64,000 nucleotides of DNA, from positions 1 to 64,000 of the forward strand of contig DAOUQJ010000003.1 of the NCBI GenBank assembly GCA_030625685.1, read 5' to 3'. The notes below the pieces were generated by a model that saw only the letters and a list, made by a program, of their open reading frames with translations, searched no databases and was not told where the DNA came from. Within the stretch, counting starts at the first letter, position 1. Each line of letters begins with the position of its first letter. Below, piece by piece: positions 19,217 through 30,488 of this stretch. This DNA comes from Oscillospiraceae bacterium. Lineage in GTDB: Bacteria > Bacillota > Clostridia > Oscillospirales > Oscillospiraceae. The position numbers were made by a program, and so were the translations under genes.

Positions 19217-21685
19217 ATGTTAAAAGAAGAAATTTACAAAGTAGATGGTATGACTTGTTCGGCATGTTCAGCAGCAGTAGAAAGAGTAACTAGAAAATTA
19301 GACGGCGTTGAAAGTGCAGCAGTTAACCTTACTACCAATAAACTGACAATTAAATATGATGAAGATAAAGTGAGCAAACACGATATTTTTCATAAAGTCC
19401 AAAAATTAGGCTATATTCCGAAAGATATAGTCGAAGGAAAGAAAGTGGTTATCCCTGTAAGTGGTATGACTTGTTCCGCATGCGCAAATGCAGTGGAAAA
19501 GGCAATCAATAAACTTGATGGAATCATAGAAGTAATGGTTAATGGCTTAACAAACAAGGTATTTGTAACATATAATTCAGAATTAGTTAGACTGTCAGAA
19601 ATCAAACAAGCTATCATCAAGGCTGGTTATAAACCTGAGAATATTGAAGTACAAAAAGAAGTTGAAAAAACAGAAGATCCACAAATAAAAGAAACCAGGA
19701 TTATGTGGCTGAAATTTAAAGTTGCAATAGCTTTTGTAATACCTCTTTTTTATATAACAATGGGGCATATGGTAGGATTGCCTTTGCCTAAATTTATTCA
19801 TCCTGAAGGAGCACCTTTAAACTTTGCAATTATACAAATAGTACTCATAATTCCGATTGTAGTAGCTGGATATAGATTTTATACAGTAGGATTTAAAACT
19901 CTATTTAGTGGACACCCGAATATGGATTCCTTAATTGCTGTAGGGACGAGTGCGGCTATCATTTATGGAGCCTATGCAACATACATGATTTCTATAGGTG
20001 ATACTGAGTATGTGATGGATTTGTATTTTGAAACCGCAGGAGTTATTATTGCACTTATCATGCTTGGTAAAGCATTAGAACATAGATCAAAAGGTAGAAC
20101 TTCCGAAGCGATTAAGAAGCTGATTGGATTACAACCTAAAGAAGCTATAGTACTCAATGGTTCTGAAGAAATAATTATTCCTATTGATGAAGTGGAAAGT
20201 GGAGATGTTGTCTTGGTGAAGCCAGGAGAAAATATTCCAGTCGATGGAACGGTAGTAGATGGTTACAGTTCAGTTGATGAATCCATGTTAACAGGTGAAA
20301 GTATACCAATTGAAAAGACAGTAGGTTGCAAAGTAGTTGGAGCAAGCATTAATGAAAATGGATTTTTAAAGATTAGAACAGATAAAACAGGAAAAGATAC
20401 AGCCTTGTCAAAAATTATTGCATTAGTAGAAAATGCACAAGGAACAAAAGCTCCTATAGCAAAAATGGCTGATATTATTTCCGGATATTTTGTACCCACG
20501 GTAATTGTGATTGCAATTATTTCTAGTGCAATTTGGTTTTTAATAGTTAAAGATACTAATTTTGCTCTCGAAGTGTTTATTTCAGTACTTGTCATTGCTT
20601 GTCCTTGTGCTCTTGGGCTTGCTACTCCTACAGCCATCATGGTAGCGACAGGTAAAGGTGCAGACAATGGCATACTCATTAAAAGTGGTGAAGCATTAGA
20701 AACAACACATAAAATAAATGCAATTATATTTGATAAAACGGGAACCATAACAGAAGGAAAACCTGTGGTGACAGATATTATGGCATTTAATGATTATGAT
20801 AAAAATGATGTATTAATTTATGCTGCTTCTGCAGAAAAAAGCTCTGAACATCCTTTAGGAAAGGCAATAATTAATGAAAATAAACGAGAGGGCAATCCAT
20901 TTATTGAAGTCAAGACCTTTGACAATATTCCTGGTCATGGAATTAAAACTAGTCTAGATGGAGATGTTTCCATCATCATCGGGAACAAAAAAATGATGAT
21001 GAAAGAAAAAATAAAAATAGTAGATAATGATATCCATGATGAGTTTGCAATTGAAGGGAAAACACCTATGTTTATTGCAATTAATGGTGTGTTTGCAGGT
21101 ATTATTGCAGTAGCTGATGTAGTTAAATCTACAAGTGAGAGGGCCATTAGGTCACTTCATAAGGTGGGAATTAAAGTTGCTATGATTACAGGTGATCATG
21201 AATCAACTGCAAATGCTATTGCTAAAAAAGTAGGCATTGATATTGTCCTTGCAGAAGTGCTTCCAGAAGACAAAGCAAATGAAGTTAAGAAGTTACAAAA
21301 TGAAGGATATAAAGTAGCAATGGTAGGTGATGGGATTAATGATGCACCTGCACTTGCACAAGCGGATGTAGGGATAGCCATTGGATCGGGGACCGATATT
21401 GCAATGGATTCAGCTGATATAGTGTTAATAAAGGACGACTTAAGCAGTGTTTCGACAGCTATTGAGTTGAGTAAAGCAACTATCAAGAATATTAAACAAA
21501 ATTTATTTTGGGCATTTGCATATAATACAGCGGGTATTCCATTAGCTGCAGGATTAATATACGCAATAGGTGGTCCTTTATTAAATCCAATGTTTGCTGC
21601 AATGGCAATGTCATTAAGCTCAGTTTCGGTAGTAACCAATGCGCTGAGATTAAAAAGTCTTAAAATTGGAGGAAATGAAAAATGA
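19217..21685 (+). CDS. copA: Copper-translocating P-type ATPase with two HMA domains
   Basis: [12 protein letters not shown] and [43 protein letters not shown]. Confidence 0.95.
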   Translation: MLKEEIYKVDGMTCSACSAAVERVTRKLDGVESAAVNLTTNKLTIKYDEDKVSKHDIFHKVQKLGYIPKDIVEGKKVVIPVSGMTCSACANAVEKAINKLDGIIEVMVNGLTNKVFVTYNSELVRLSEIKQAIIKAGYKPENIEVQKEVEKTEDPQIKETRIMWLKFKVAIAFVIPLFYITMGHMVGLPLPKFIHPEGAPLNFAIIQIVLIIPIVVAGYRFYTVGFKTLFSGHPNMDSLIAVGTSAAIIYGAYATYMISIGDTEYVMDLYFETAGVIIALIMLGKALEHRSKGRTSEAIKKLIGLQPKEAIVLNGSEEIIIPIDEVESGDVVLVKPGENIPVDGTVVDGYSSVDESMLTGESIPIEKTVGCKVVGASINENGFLKIRTDKTGKDTALSKIIALVENAQGTKAPIAKMADIISGYFVPTVIVIAIISSAIWFLIVKDTNFALEVFISVLVIACPCALGLATPTAIMVATGKGADNGILIKSGEALETTHKINAIIFDKTGTITEGKPVVTDIMAFNDYDKNDVLIYAASAEKSSEHPLGKAIINENKREGNPFIEVKTFDNIPGHGIKTSLDGDVSIIIGNKKMMMKEKIKIVDNDIHDEFAIEGKTPMFIAINGVFAGIIAVADVVKSTSERAIRSLHKVGIKVAMITGDHESTANAIAKKVGIDIVLAEVLPEDKANEVKKLQNEGYKVAMVGDGINDAPALAQADVGIAIGSGTDIAMDSADIVLIKDDLSSVSTAIELSKATIKNIKQNLFWAFAYNTAGIPLAAGLIYAIGGPLLNPMFAAMAMSLSSVSVVTNALRLKSLKIGGNEK

Positions 21686-21888
21686 AAATTATAATTAGAA
21701 TTGAAGGTATGAGTTGTAGTCACTGTGAAAAAAGAGTAGAAGATACTTTAGAAGAATTGGGAGTAGATGTTAACAGAGTAAGTGCTATTGATGGACAAGC
21801 AGAAGTTATCATAGATGGAGATACTATGATAGAAAAAATAAAGGAATCAGTAGATGATATAGGATATCATGTTATTGAAGTGATATAG
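21682..21888 (+). CDS. copZ: Heavy-metal-associated (copper chaperone) protein
   Basis: [17 protein letters not shown]; overlaps the copA stop. Confidence 0.9.
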   Translation: MKIIIRIEGMSCSHCEKRVEDTLEELGVDVNRVSAIDGQAEVIIDGDTMIEKIKESVDDIGYHVIEVI

Positions 21889-21894
21889 TTTTTT

Positions 21895-22140
21895 TGTGGA
21901 CTATACAAAAAATATGAGCCTGAGCTAAAAGAAAAAGTTCTTCGTCTCTATATGAAAGAAGGACGAACAAAGAAAAGCATGAAGGATATCACCTTGGACA
22001 AGGAAAGTGCCAAACAAAATAGCGGCGCATTAAGGTTAGAGCAATATCGCTTTAGCAGAAATTATAGTTTTAGCTTTGGGAGATGTGTGATTTGTAGAAA
22101 CCACATGGATTTTCCTAAAGCTTTGCAATCAAAACGCTAA
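21895..22140 (+). pseudogene. Transposase OrfA-like remnant (IS3-type)
   Basis: GLYKKYEPELKEKVLRLYMKEGRTKKSMKDITLD resembles the N-terminus of IS3-family OrfA. Confidence 0.5.
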
Positions 22141-22367
22141 AGATTGGAATTAAGCTACCCAAACCTCAAAGAGGATTGAATGTTAGTAGTACATGAAAGC
22201 ATTTTATACAATGAAATATTCAAATGATGCTTTGCACAAAAAACTATTTCAAATATAATATTTTGAAATCTAACCCACATTGATTTTGGAGGTACTAAGG
22301 AGTTTGAGGTTGATTATAAAAAAATTGTGTTATAATAAAGCTGAAAATATTTTACTGGAGGTTAGTA

Positions 22368-23510
22368 ATGAAAATTATTCTTGCTCCGGATTCATTCAAG
22401 GGTAGCCTATCTTCCAAAGAGGCAGCAACTGCTATGGCTCGTGGTATTGTGCGAGTTATGCCAAATGCAGAACTTATTACGCTCCCAATGGCAGATGGCG
22501 GTGAAGGAACAGTTTCTGCCATTCTCAGTGCTTGCAAAGGTAAATTAATATCGGTGCCAGTCTTGAATCCAATGGGAAAATCGATTGATGCAGTTTATGG
22601 TATTTTGAACGATGGTTCTGCAATTATTGAAATGTCCCAAGCGTCGGGTATTACTTTAATACCGCCATCTGAAAGAAATCCAATGCAAGCATCAACCTTT
22701 GGAACAGGTGAAATGATACTCTCAGCCCTTCAACAAGGTTGTAGAAAGATCTATTTAGGTATTGGCGGATCAGCAACAAATGATGGCGGTATGGGCATGG
22801 CAGAAGCGATAGGTGTTCGTTTTTATGACTCAAAGAACAACATATTAAAAGGATGTGGAAGTTCCCTTAATGAAATCAATAGGATTGATGTATCAAGCAT
22901 GGATGTTCGTATACAAGAAACGGAGTTCATTGTGATGTGCGATGTGCGAAATCCACTTTGCGGTCCAGAAGGTGCTTCTGTTGTTTTTGGACCACAAAAG
23001 GGTGCATCTCAGGAGCAAATACAACTCCTAGATGCTGGACTGCGTAACTATGCGAAAAAGTTGGAACAGTATACCGGAATAAATATTGCACATGAACCTG
23101 GGGCAGGAGCTGCCGGTGGATTGGGTGCTGGACTAATGGCTTTCTGCAATTCAAAATTACTTGAAGGTTGCCAAGTAGTCTTGGATATTTGTGGATTTGA
23201 TCAGTTACTCAAAGATACTGATCTAGTAATAACAGGGGAGGGTCATATTGATAGAAGTACAAGTTTTGGTAAGGTTCCTAACGGTGTAGCAATTCGTGCA
23301 GCAAAACAAAAGGTTCCGGTTGTTGCGATTGGTGGTGGTGTTTGGCCGGTATCCACAGTAAATGAAGAGCTCCATTTTGTTGCTGAGAGTGCCATTACAG
23401 ATATAATGTCTTTAGAATATGCCATAGAGAACGCAAATCTATTATTAGAATTAGCAGCTGAGCGAGTTATGAGATTAATTAATCTTGGCAGTCATGTCAA
23501 TATTACTTAA
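22368..23510 (+). CDS. Glycerate kinase
   Basis: MKIILAPDSFKGSLSSKEAA; LPMADGGEGTV; GSATNDGGMGMAEAIG; TGEGHIDRSTSFGKVP. Confidence 0.95.
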   Translation: MKIILAPDSFKGSLSSKEAATAMARGIVRVMPNAELITLPMADGGEGTVSAILSACKGKLISVPVLNPMGKSIDAVYGILNDGSAIIEMSQASGITLIPPSERNPMQASTFGTGEMILSALQQGCRKIYLGIGGSATNDGGMGMAEAIGVRFYDSKNNILKGCGSSLNEINRIDVSSMDVRIQETEFIVMCDVRNPLCGPEGASVVFGPQKGASQEQIQLLDAGLRNYAKKLEQYTGINIAHEPGAGAAGGLGAGLMAFCNSKLLEGCQVVLDICGFDQLLKDTDLVITGEGHIDRSTSFGKVPNGVAIRAAKQKVPVVAIGGGVWPVSTVNEELHFVAESAITDIMSLEYAIENANLLLELAAERVMRLINLGSHVNIT

Positions 23511-23847
23511 AATGTTGATACATTAAAAAGTGAGTTTCGTAATGCACGTACTTTGTTTAAGGAAGGAAACTTACGAACATTGCAGGAAAGAAACTATTAG
23601 ATTTGTTAGTTGATTAAGTTTTGGTCTATCAGAATCACATTTTAATATGGGACAAGTCGTCAACTATTTTTATTAGCCAAATGAATACACAGAGGCAACT
23701 GAGGAGCATTTAACCTCTGCTGCTTCATTATATTTGCGCCTAGAACAACTAAGAAGTGAAAAATTTTCAAGAGAATAAAAAAATAAGAAGTTTACCATCT
23801 ATGATAATGGTGAACTTCTTATTGGATATCTTACGCGATATCTTGAA

Positions 23848-23872
23848 TGGCGGAGAAGGAGGGATTTGAACC
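23848..23872 (-). repeat. 25-bp copy of tRNA-Ser(GCU) 3' end (att site of prophage)
   Basis: TGGCGGAGAAGGAGGGATTTGAACC identical to 37404-37428; integrase lies directly inside. Confidence 0.8.
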
Positions 23873-23931
23873 GTCACAAAAAAAACCTAAAACCGTTGGT
23901 ATTACTGGATTTCTATTTTACCGGGTGCAAT

Positions 23932-24949
23932 TTACGTAGTTATGTCCTCAAAGAACTGATTTATTAAGTCATCAGCATGGTCTGCACCTTCGGGGAAGAC
24001 ATAGGAATAAATCTGCTTAAAAGTGTTTTCAGTGGTCCATCCACCACGAGCCATAGCATACTTATCTGTAATGTTGAGTGCAACCATAACAGCTGCGTTT
24101 GTATGCCTGAGTCCATGCACTGTTGTATCAGGTATACCAGCTTTTTCACAAATTTCATGTGTTCGTCTCCGAACAGTTTCAGGGGACATATTGAACACTT
24201 GGCCAGTTTGGCCATTGTATATATATTTCAATTTATTCAGAATGTAATCAGGGCATTTAATTGTTCTTTGAGAACTTTCATTTTTGGCGCCTTCTTTGAG
24301 AACAAACTTGTGTTCTTTATTTGGCAGTGCGTTTAACCTCAATGGTTTTATTTTCAAAGTCAACACAATCCCAACAAAGACCGATTATCTCAGAACGGTG
24401 CAAACCAAGCTAGACTGCCAGCAGAAGGGGAGATTTCGCAACTGTCACCTCTAGCACAATCAATAAACTTAGCAATATCGGATGTGCTTAAGTAGGTTTT
24501 CTTCTGCTTTTTTTTGAGGTAGTTTTATACCAGTGAACTCAATTTCGTGATCTTTCAAAACAGAGCGAATTAAGCCATAAGCATTTGAAAAAGTTTTGGA
24601 GATGCCAAAGTAGTTTCTGTATCAATGGCTTTTTGGATATCTCGCTTATTCAATTTGAATATGTCTCGTTTCATGATATCTTTAAAAGGGTTTTTTCTAA
24701 TAATCTCATAGCCACGAATAGTAGCGGAGAGAGGACGTTCTCTCTAATTGCTTGATATTCCGTAATTGCATCTCCTAGCGTTAGTTTTTTAGGTTTTGTT
24801 TCTTGCTCTAGCATTCCTGCTTTAATGGATAAAGCTTTTGTGATGGTTTCTTCTTCCGTTACACCAGTGATGCCTATGTGTTTGCCATCTACTGTGATCT
24901 GCACACGCCAGTTTCCACTAGGTCGTTGTTGAGCCTTCGGCATTTTCAT
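23932..24949 (-). pseudogene. Phage tyrosine integrase, fragmented
   Basis: N-term MKMPKAQQRPSGNWRVQITVDGKHIG at 24949; C-term TTVHGLRHTNAAVMVALNITDKYAMARGGWT at 23932-24366; disrupted between. Confidence 0.8.
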
Positions 24950-25064
24950 ATTGATTTTACCTCCAATACTTGTTATATTAAGGGGCAGATAGTTCGCCAG
25001 AATTTCTGCCTTATAGTCCGTCCTTGGTGTTACAGCACCAGGGGCGATTTTTTAGTTTATTCTG

Positions 25065-25337
25065 CTACAGTGTAATACCAAAAGTCATCCATTTTTTATA
25101 ATAGAGGACATTTCTAGTTAATTCATTCAGAAATTCATCATCACCAAAAGAAGAGTAATAGATCATTTGATAAGGGTTTATAAATATATCTATATATACC
25201 CAAAAGCCTAGAACAAGTTCAGTGTCTTTATGAGACTCAACATGTACCTCACCATCACAAGATAGATGTTTATATCCTGAAGGCAGTTCAATATTATCTA
25301 ATTCATCAGGAAGTAGTTCATGATTTTCAAGAAACAA
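25065..25337 (-). CDS. Hypothetical protein
   Basis: Intact 90-aa ORF in prophage region. Confidence 0.35.
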   Translation of the reverse strand: MFLENHELLPDELDNIELPSGYKHLSCDGEVHVESHKDTELVLGFWVYIDIFINPYQMIYYSSFGDDEFLNELTRNVLYYKKWMTFGITL

Positions 25338-25401
25338 TATACCTGTAAGTGTGATTATTCCAATGGGCTAACAGCGTACTTTTATAATCATTAGGCGCAG
25401 C

Positions 25402-25656
25402 TCATTTTAAAGAACTATAAAACTCTCTCAGTTCTGATTTTATTGCTGCTGAATGCTGATTTTTTCGAACGCCTTTTATTGCCCCTTCTAATGCATATAA
25501 CCGATTAATACATGCTGACGGATCAATCATTTTGATTTTTAACCACGCATGTTTGCTACCAATCTGAGTTAGTTGATCGTAGGTTGTGATGCCCACTTGA
25601 TTCAGCTGCTTCTCAACCTTCTCTCCAATATTAAGTAGGTTTGATAATTCACCCAT
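25402..25656 (-). CDS. TfoX C-terminal domain-like protein
   Basis: LLNIGEKVEKQLNQVGITTYDQLTQIGSKHAWLKIK...INRLYALEGAIKGVR. Confidence 0.8.
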   Translation of the reverse strand: MGELSNLLNIGEKVEKQLNQVGITTYDQLTQIGSKHAWLKIKMIDPSACINRLYALEGAIKGVRKNQHSAAIKSELREFYSSLK

Positions 25657-25741
25657 AAATAATCACCTTAAAGCACATATGCTTCAATTCCTTTCTTAAA
25701 GATGATAAGTAATACAATTATTCACGCATAAGTATAGCTGG

Positions 25742-26514
25742 TTATTTGGTAGTAATGTTTGATTTAATTTGATTCGTAAATCTGCATTTAGGAAAATTTG
25801 AGCAACCGAGAAACTTTCCGTATTTGCCATTGCGTTCTTTAAGGTTGTTACCACATTGAGGACATTTTCGTTAGCAACGGCATAATCAAATTCGGTTTTC
25901 TTACTGTGGACAAAATTCACATGCTCTTTCTTTTTCTCCTTAGATTTTATGTTTTCGTCCTGCAGCAAAGCTACAATCGATTCAACGTCATGCTTGTTTA
26001 TAAATTTTTCTTTATACTCACGTATTACGACACAAACTTTATGAAAATATACAACATGATTTGTAGTTTTTACTTTTAAATCACATGCTGAAGAAAACGC
26101 AACGATAGGGATGATAGGCAAGGAAGTGTACTGGGAGATGCGGACTTCAACAGCCTTTACATGGGCATAATTTTGCCGCAATGGATTCATGAAGCTACTT
26201 TTCTTGCCATATATGTTTTGTGTCCATTGAGAAGAATTTTCTCGGCCTAGTATCCAACCCTTGTAGTTTTTTGTTTCAATGACAAATACCCCATAGAGAG
26301 ATACAACAATATGATCAATTTGGGTTGTCCAATTATCGGTAGGAAGGTGTACATCATTAAGAACAGTATAATTTTCATGAGAAAGTGTACGTAGATATGT
26401 AGATATGGTCTTTTCACCAAGCCAGCCTTTTATCTTTGGCTCAAAAATCTGGTATAGAGCTGCTAATGCAATCAGTATCCATAGATACCAGAGCTTATTT
26501 AAAAAGTCAAACAT
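25742..26514 (-). pseudogene. NERD (nuclease-related) domain protein with C-terminal topoisomerase-type zinc finger displaced by a frameshift
   Basis: NERD core LGEKTISTYL...QIDHIVVSLYGVFVIETKNYKG; alternate frame from 25864 reads CPQCGNNLKERNGKYGKFLGCSNFPKCRFTNQIKSNITTK*. Confidence 0.7.
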
Positions 26515-26584
26515 ATAACACCTTTCTTTATGGCAATTTGCGCCTCTGATATATAATTGTAATTCTTAATTTCGATTACTATTT

Positions 26585-27166
26585 CTAAATATAACTTGAA
26601 TTATTCAAAAATCGGTTAATTGACGTTTCTGCAAGTGTTGCTTGCAATTTATCAAAATTACTAGAATAATAATCTAAGAAACCATGTTTTGTTTCAAATC
26701 TCATTATTGAAATATTTTGTTTATTGACGAGAAGTTTAGTTGTATGGTCAACATCGAATGAATCTTGATTAGCGAAAATTAAAAGAGTTGGGCAAGTTGG
26801 GTTGAGATGTGTAAAATCTCTTATGCGTGAACCATAACAAGCTATAATTCCGCTGCAAAAAGGATTCTCACAACAAAGCCAAGCAAGGGTTGCGCCTACA
26901 CTGTACCCGAGAATATATACTTCATCATAATCATCTTTGAGCTGATTAACTAAGAAATTAATCTCATTATAAGCTTTGAAACCGACGTTCTTAGTAAAAT
27001 AACTGTAGGCTTCTGTTGATTCTTCGTATAAATAGGAGCTTCTGCTGAGAAGGTTAGGACAATAAACATCATAATTGTATTTAGTGAATTTTTGTCTTTG
27101 TTCATTAATAAAAGCATTAACTCCATAAATTTTATGAAGCAAGATAATTGCTTTTTTAATAGGCAC
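26585..27166 (-). CDS. Dienelactone hydrolase / alpha-beta hydrolase family protein
   Basis: EVYILGYSVGATLAWLCCENPFCSGIIACYGSRIRDF. Confidence 0.75.
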   Translation of the reverse strand: MPIKKAIILLHKIYGVNAFINEQRQKFTKYNYDVYCPNLLSRSSYLYEESTEAYSYFTKNVGFKAYNEINFLVNQLKDDYDEVYILGYSVGATLAWLCCENPFCSGIIACYGSRIRDFTHLNPTCPTLLIFANQDSFDVDHTTKLLVNKQNISIMRFETKHGFLDYYSSNFDKLQATLAETSINRFLNNSSYI

Positions 27167-27338
27167 AATACATCACAACTTTCAAAACTAAGATAACTTT
27201 TGTATTATAGCATTAAATCAATCAATTGTTTACCAATTCTTATGGCACTCTGAACATCTTAGCCGTCCTTGGTGTTACAGCACCAAGGGCGGTTTTTTTA
27301 TTGTAATATATTTTAGGGTAATACCAAAAATCATCCGT

Positions 27339-28437
27339 TCAGTTAATCAATTTTTCTGCTGGGAAATAGTATAACAATTCTTCTATATCATAAAGCAAAG
27401 TATTATTGTACTCTGATATTATTGAAGGGGTTGCGTTAACTGCTGCAGTTATTCTTGCATGGTGAATAAATTTATTATCTAGCCTTCTTATGTTGTTAGC
27501 CTTTACTTTTATTGTATAAATGTTTGATGCATTAAACTGCATATATTCACCAACATTTATAGGTTCAGTAAGTAAAAAAGTATTTTTGAATTTCTTTGAA
27601 AATTCGCAATCATTATTATCATATATAGAAGGAAAGACATAATTTATGTAAAAAGGTATGAGACTTCCAGTAGTGTTTTGCGGCATAAAAGTTGAAAAAT
27701 ATCTTATCCATCAATATTTTGTCTATCTTTTACAACTTGTAACAAAATTTGAGGAATTATATATTCTGATTTAAAAGTTCTGCCTTTCTCGTTTATTTTA
27801 ATTGAGCAAGCAAAAATGAGAGGCCACATAATAATTGCATGATCTGAACATCGGAATTAGAAATATCTGGATATTGAGCTAAATCTAGAATATATAAGTC
27901 TTTATTTTCAACTTCATATCTACAAACATACATCTTATGATAGGGAGGCTTACCCATTTCAAGCCAGCAATCATAAAGTGAGCCACCTAAGTATAGACTA
28001 GGACACCCAGGTAAACTATAACGTTGAGTAGGTAAAATAGTCCTTTTGCTGTATGGCATATGAAACATATCTTCTCTGCTAATTACCCCAGCTGCATCAT
28101 CGCATCTTCCTCGAAAGAGTGATTTAAATTCCTTACCATCTTCAATTTCGGATATTGTCTTAATTATTTTATGATTGAGTAGCTTTCCTTTTTGTTTAAA
28201 GCAGTCATATATTTTATCGTAGGCTCTTTTGGGAGAACCGTTATAGTAAATTTTAATTGCAGCAATAATTGCTGTGCATATGCTTTCAACTTCCGTGGAC
28301 AGATGTGAATAGTCAAAATCATTTTTAACGGTTTCAATATATTTAGATAAAATATCTTCAATGTCGATTTCAAATTGTCTGTCGCTTTCCGATATATATG
28401 GGATTCGATAATTTTTATGAAAACTTATTATATCCAT
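27339..28437 (-). pseudogene. RES-domain-like protein, frameshifted at least twice
   Basis: FRGRCDDAAGVISREDMFHMPYSKRTILPTQRYSLPGCPSLYLGGSLYDCWLE; continues out of frame WPLIFACSIKINEKGRTFKSEYIIPQILLQVVKDRQNIDG then RYFSTFMPQNTTG. Confidence 0.6.
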
Positions 28438-28563
28438 AGTTATTTACATCCTTATGATAATTCTGTTACGTGCACACTAAATCTATAATGCAGATAATAT
28501 GTTTTATTTGTAATAATAGTATTTTATTGTAAGATGGAACGAAAAAAATAAAATTAAAGCTCA

Positions 28564-29004
28564 TTAATATTCACTATCATACGATAGGCCACAACCTTGC
28601 GTTATCGTATAATAATCAATTGCTTTTTGCACCAAATCTTCTGGTACTCCAAACATCTCAGCTATTTCCCATCTGTGGTTTTGGTTTCTTATATCAGTAA
28701 ATAACTCTTCCTTTGGGAGGAGTGTTTTGATTGCCCAGCGTTCGGCACGCAATTCATGTTTTTCTTACAAATCAAAAGGTGAACATCTTGTATAAAAGCT
28801 TACAGTTTCACAATGTCCTAATTCGTGAGCAAGTTTGTATTTTTCATCAACAGGACTTTCGAGCTGATAAGGATTGATGGCAATTGCACAACTGCCATCT
28901 TCACTATTCTTTATTGATACAGCTGAGAGGTTTTCATCTGTATAACAATACACATCATGTCCTTGATTTCCTGCAAGTTGATATAGTTCTAAAATATCGA
29001 CCAA
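28564..29004 (-). pseudogene. ImmA/IrrE-type metallopeptidase with in-frame TAA stop
   Basis: KLAHELGHCET zinc motif; SPFDL-TAA(28765-28767)-EKHELRAERWAIKTLLPKEEL in the same frame. Confidence 0.75.
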
Positions 29005-29006
29005 GG

Positions 29007-29381
29007 TTATTCACCTTCTTTATTTTTCTTTCTTTGTTCTGCTGCGAATTTTGCAAAGTTTTTTACACTATCAAAAACATCATCATCAATATCGGTATCT
29101 CCGAATAGTGCAAACTTAATATCATCATCAGTTACAGTACGCTCATCCTTCTTTGTAAGGGTGGGCGTTTTTTGTTTTTGTTCTTCGCCAAGCAAGTAAC
29201 TGACGGACACATTGAAGTAAGAAGCAATCTTGTTAGCTGTTATGGCATTAATAGTTTTTTTGCGTCCCATTTTAAGGTCGGTCATCATTCCACGACTTAG
29301 ACCAAGTTCGTTGCACATCTTACCTGCAGTAATACCGCGCTTTTCACATAAAGCTGAAATTGTATTGTATAAATTGCCCAT
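29007..29381 (-). CDS. XRE-family HTH repressor
   Basis: LYNTISALCEKRGITAGKMCNELGLSRGMMTDLKMGRKKTINAITANKIASYFNVSVSYLLG. Confidence 0.9.
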   Translation of the reverse strand: MGNLYNTISALCEKRGITAGKMCNELGLSRGMMTDLKMGRKKTINAITANKIASYFNVSVSYLLGEEQKQKTPTLTKKDERTVTDDDIKFALFGDTDIDDDVFDSVKNFAKFAAEQRKKNKEGE

Positions 29382-29573
29382 AATAATACCTCCTCACTTG
29401 TGCAAGCACACAAAATACCTGTAAAAGTGAAAATTATAATTAACTTGTACTTGATCTGGTACTACAATGAGCACAAGAGGTGTACGTGAAAAAGTATAAA
29501 TTTGATTTCATTTCTATAATAGTACTTATATGTGTACATGTCAATGTAATGATTGTCGATTAGGAGGGAATAT

Positions 29574-29792
29574 ATGTATTTTTGTGACTTTGGTAAAGAA
29601 GTTAAGAAAAAACTTATTGATATTAATCAAAGTCAAAGTTGGTTGATGCATCAAGTTAATGAAAAAACAGGACTTTATATAGATAGTGGATACCTATATA
29701 AAATACTTTCAGGCACTCGTAATGCTCCAAAGATAAAGGATGCAATTTGTGAGATTTTGAATATTTCAGGGGAAAACCAAAATACAAGCTAG
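29574..29792 (+). CDS. Small HTH-like phage regulator
   Basis: AGGAGG RBS before ATG 29574; VKKKLIDINQSQSWLMHQVNEKTGLYIDSGYLYKILSGTRNAPKI; divergent from the repressor. Confidence 0.65.
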   Translation: MYFCDFGKEVKKKLIDINQSQSWLMHQVNEKTGLYIDSGYLYKILSGTRNAPKIKDAICEILNISGENQNTS

Positions 29793-30048
29793 GCAGTTGG
29801 AGAAGTGTGGAAATCAAATTAACCAAACGAAAGAAGGTATGAATTAAAGAACTGTGCGTGGAATTAAAAAAGCCACCCCGAAGCTGTGGTGAGCATCGAG
29901 GTGGTTGTGAGTAAAGTGGAAGTGCTAGATTTGATTTCTTCAGAAAATAAGCTGTCAGCAGGTTATTGCGAAAGTCAGCAAAGTCTTTCATTGCACACCT
30001 CTACTCATGAAAATTCAACTACATTTCACTAAGGAGTTGAATAGAGAC

Positions 30049-30147
30049 TCAACCCATTATGATTTGATATGTACTATATCCGAAAAGGACGTACCCAGCA
30101 AGAGCGGCAATAGCAAGAACAGCAATAATAGCAAATACAACTTTCAC
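30049..30147 (-). CDS. Single-TM micro-protein, 32 aa (MKVVFAIIAVLAIAALAGYVLFGYSTYQIIMG, GTG start)
   Basis: Strong GGAGGTG RBS before GTG; hydrophobic helix. Confidence 0.45.
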   Translation of the reverse strand: MKVVFAIIAVLAIAALAGYVLFGYSTYQIIMG

Positions 30148-30218
30148 AGAAAACACCTCCTTTTAACTGAATATTACCATAGTTGAGAGAATACGACAAC
30201 AAAAAAGGAAGTGATACC

Positions 30219-30488
30219 ATGCCAAGAGTGAAACCGCTTGGTAAAGCGCAACAAGAAGCTGTCAAAAAGGAGAAGAGAGACTAGGCGTTTTTAGATCTTC
30301 TTGCTTTATTCAAAGTTCGTAATGACAAATCGGATAGAGATGCAGCTAAAAAGCTTGACTTGCACTGTTCGAAGTTTGCAAGGATAAAAAAAGACCCAAG
30401 CAACGCATCATTAGGAGATATCAGAGATGCGTTTCACAAATTAGGTGGAACACTGGAGCAATGGGCGCAGTTGAGGGGATTTAATTGA
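30219..30488 (+). pseudogene. Small phage protein with in-frame TAG (30282-30284)
   Basis: MPRVKPLGKAQQEAVKKEKRD*AFLDLLALFKVRNDKSDRDAAKKLDLHCSKFARIKKDPSNASLGDIRDAFHKLGGTLEQWAQLRGFN*. Confidence 0.55.

Noticed and set aside
20263-21723. Antisense ORFs in copA
   Set aside because: Complementary to strongly conserved P-type ATPase sequence
23977-24336. ORFs antisense to the integrase fragment
   Set aside because: Integrase frame carries clear tyrosine-recombinase motifs; the antisense frames do not
30074-30265. 63-aa Cys-containing minus ORF (CESCICYYCCSCYCRSCW)
   Set aside because: Its Cys-rich look comes from a shifted reading of the better supported GTG-start TM micro-protein (30049-30147) with a strong RBS
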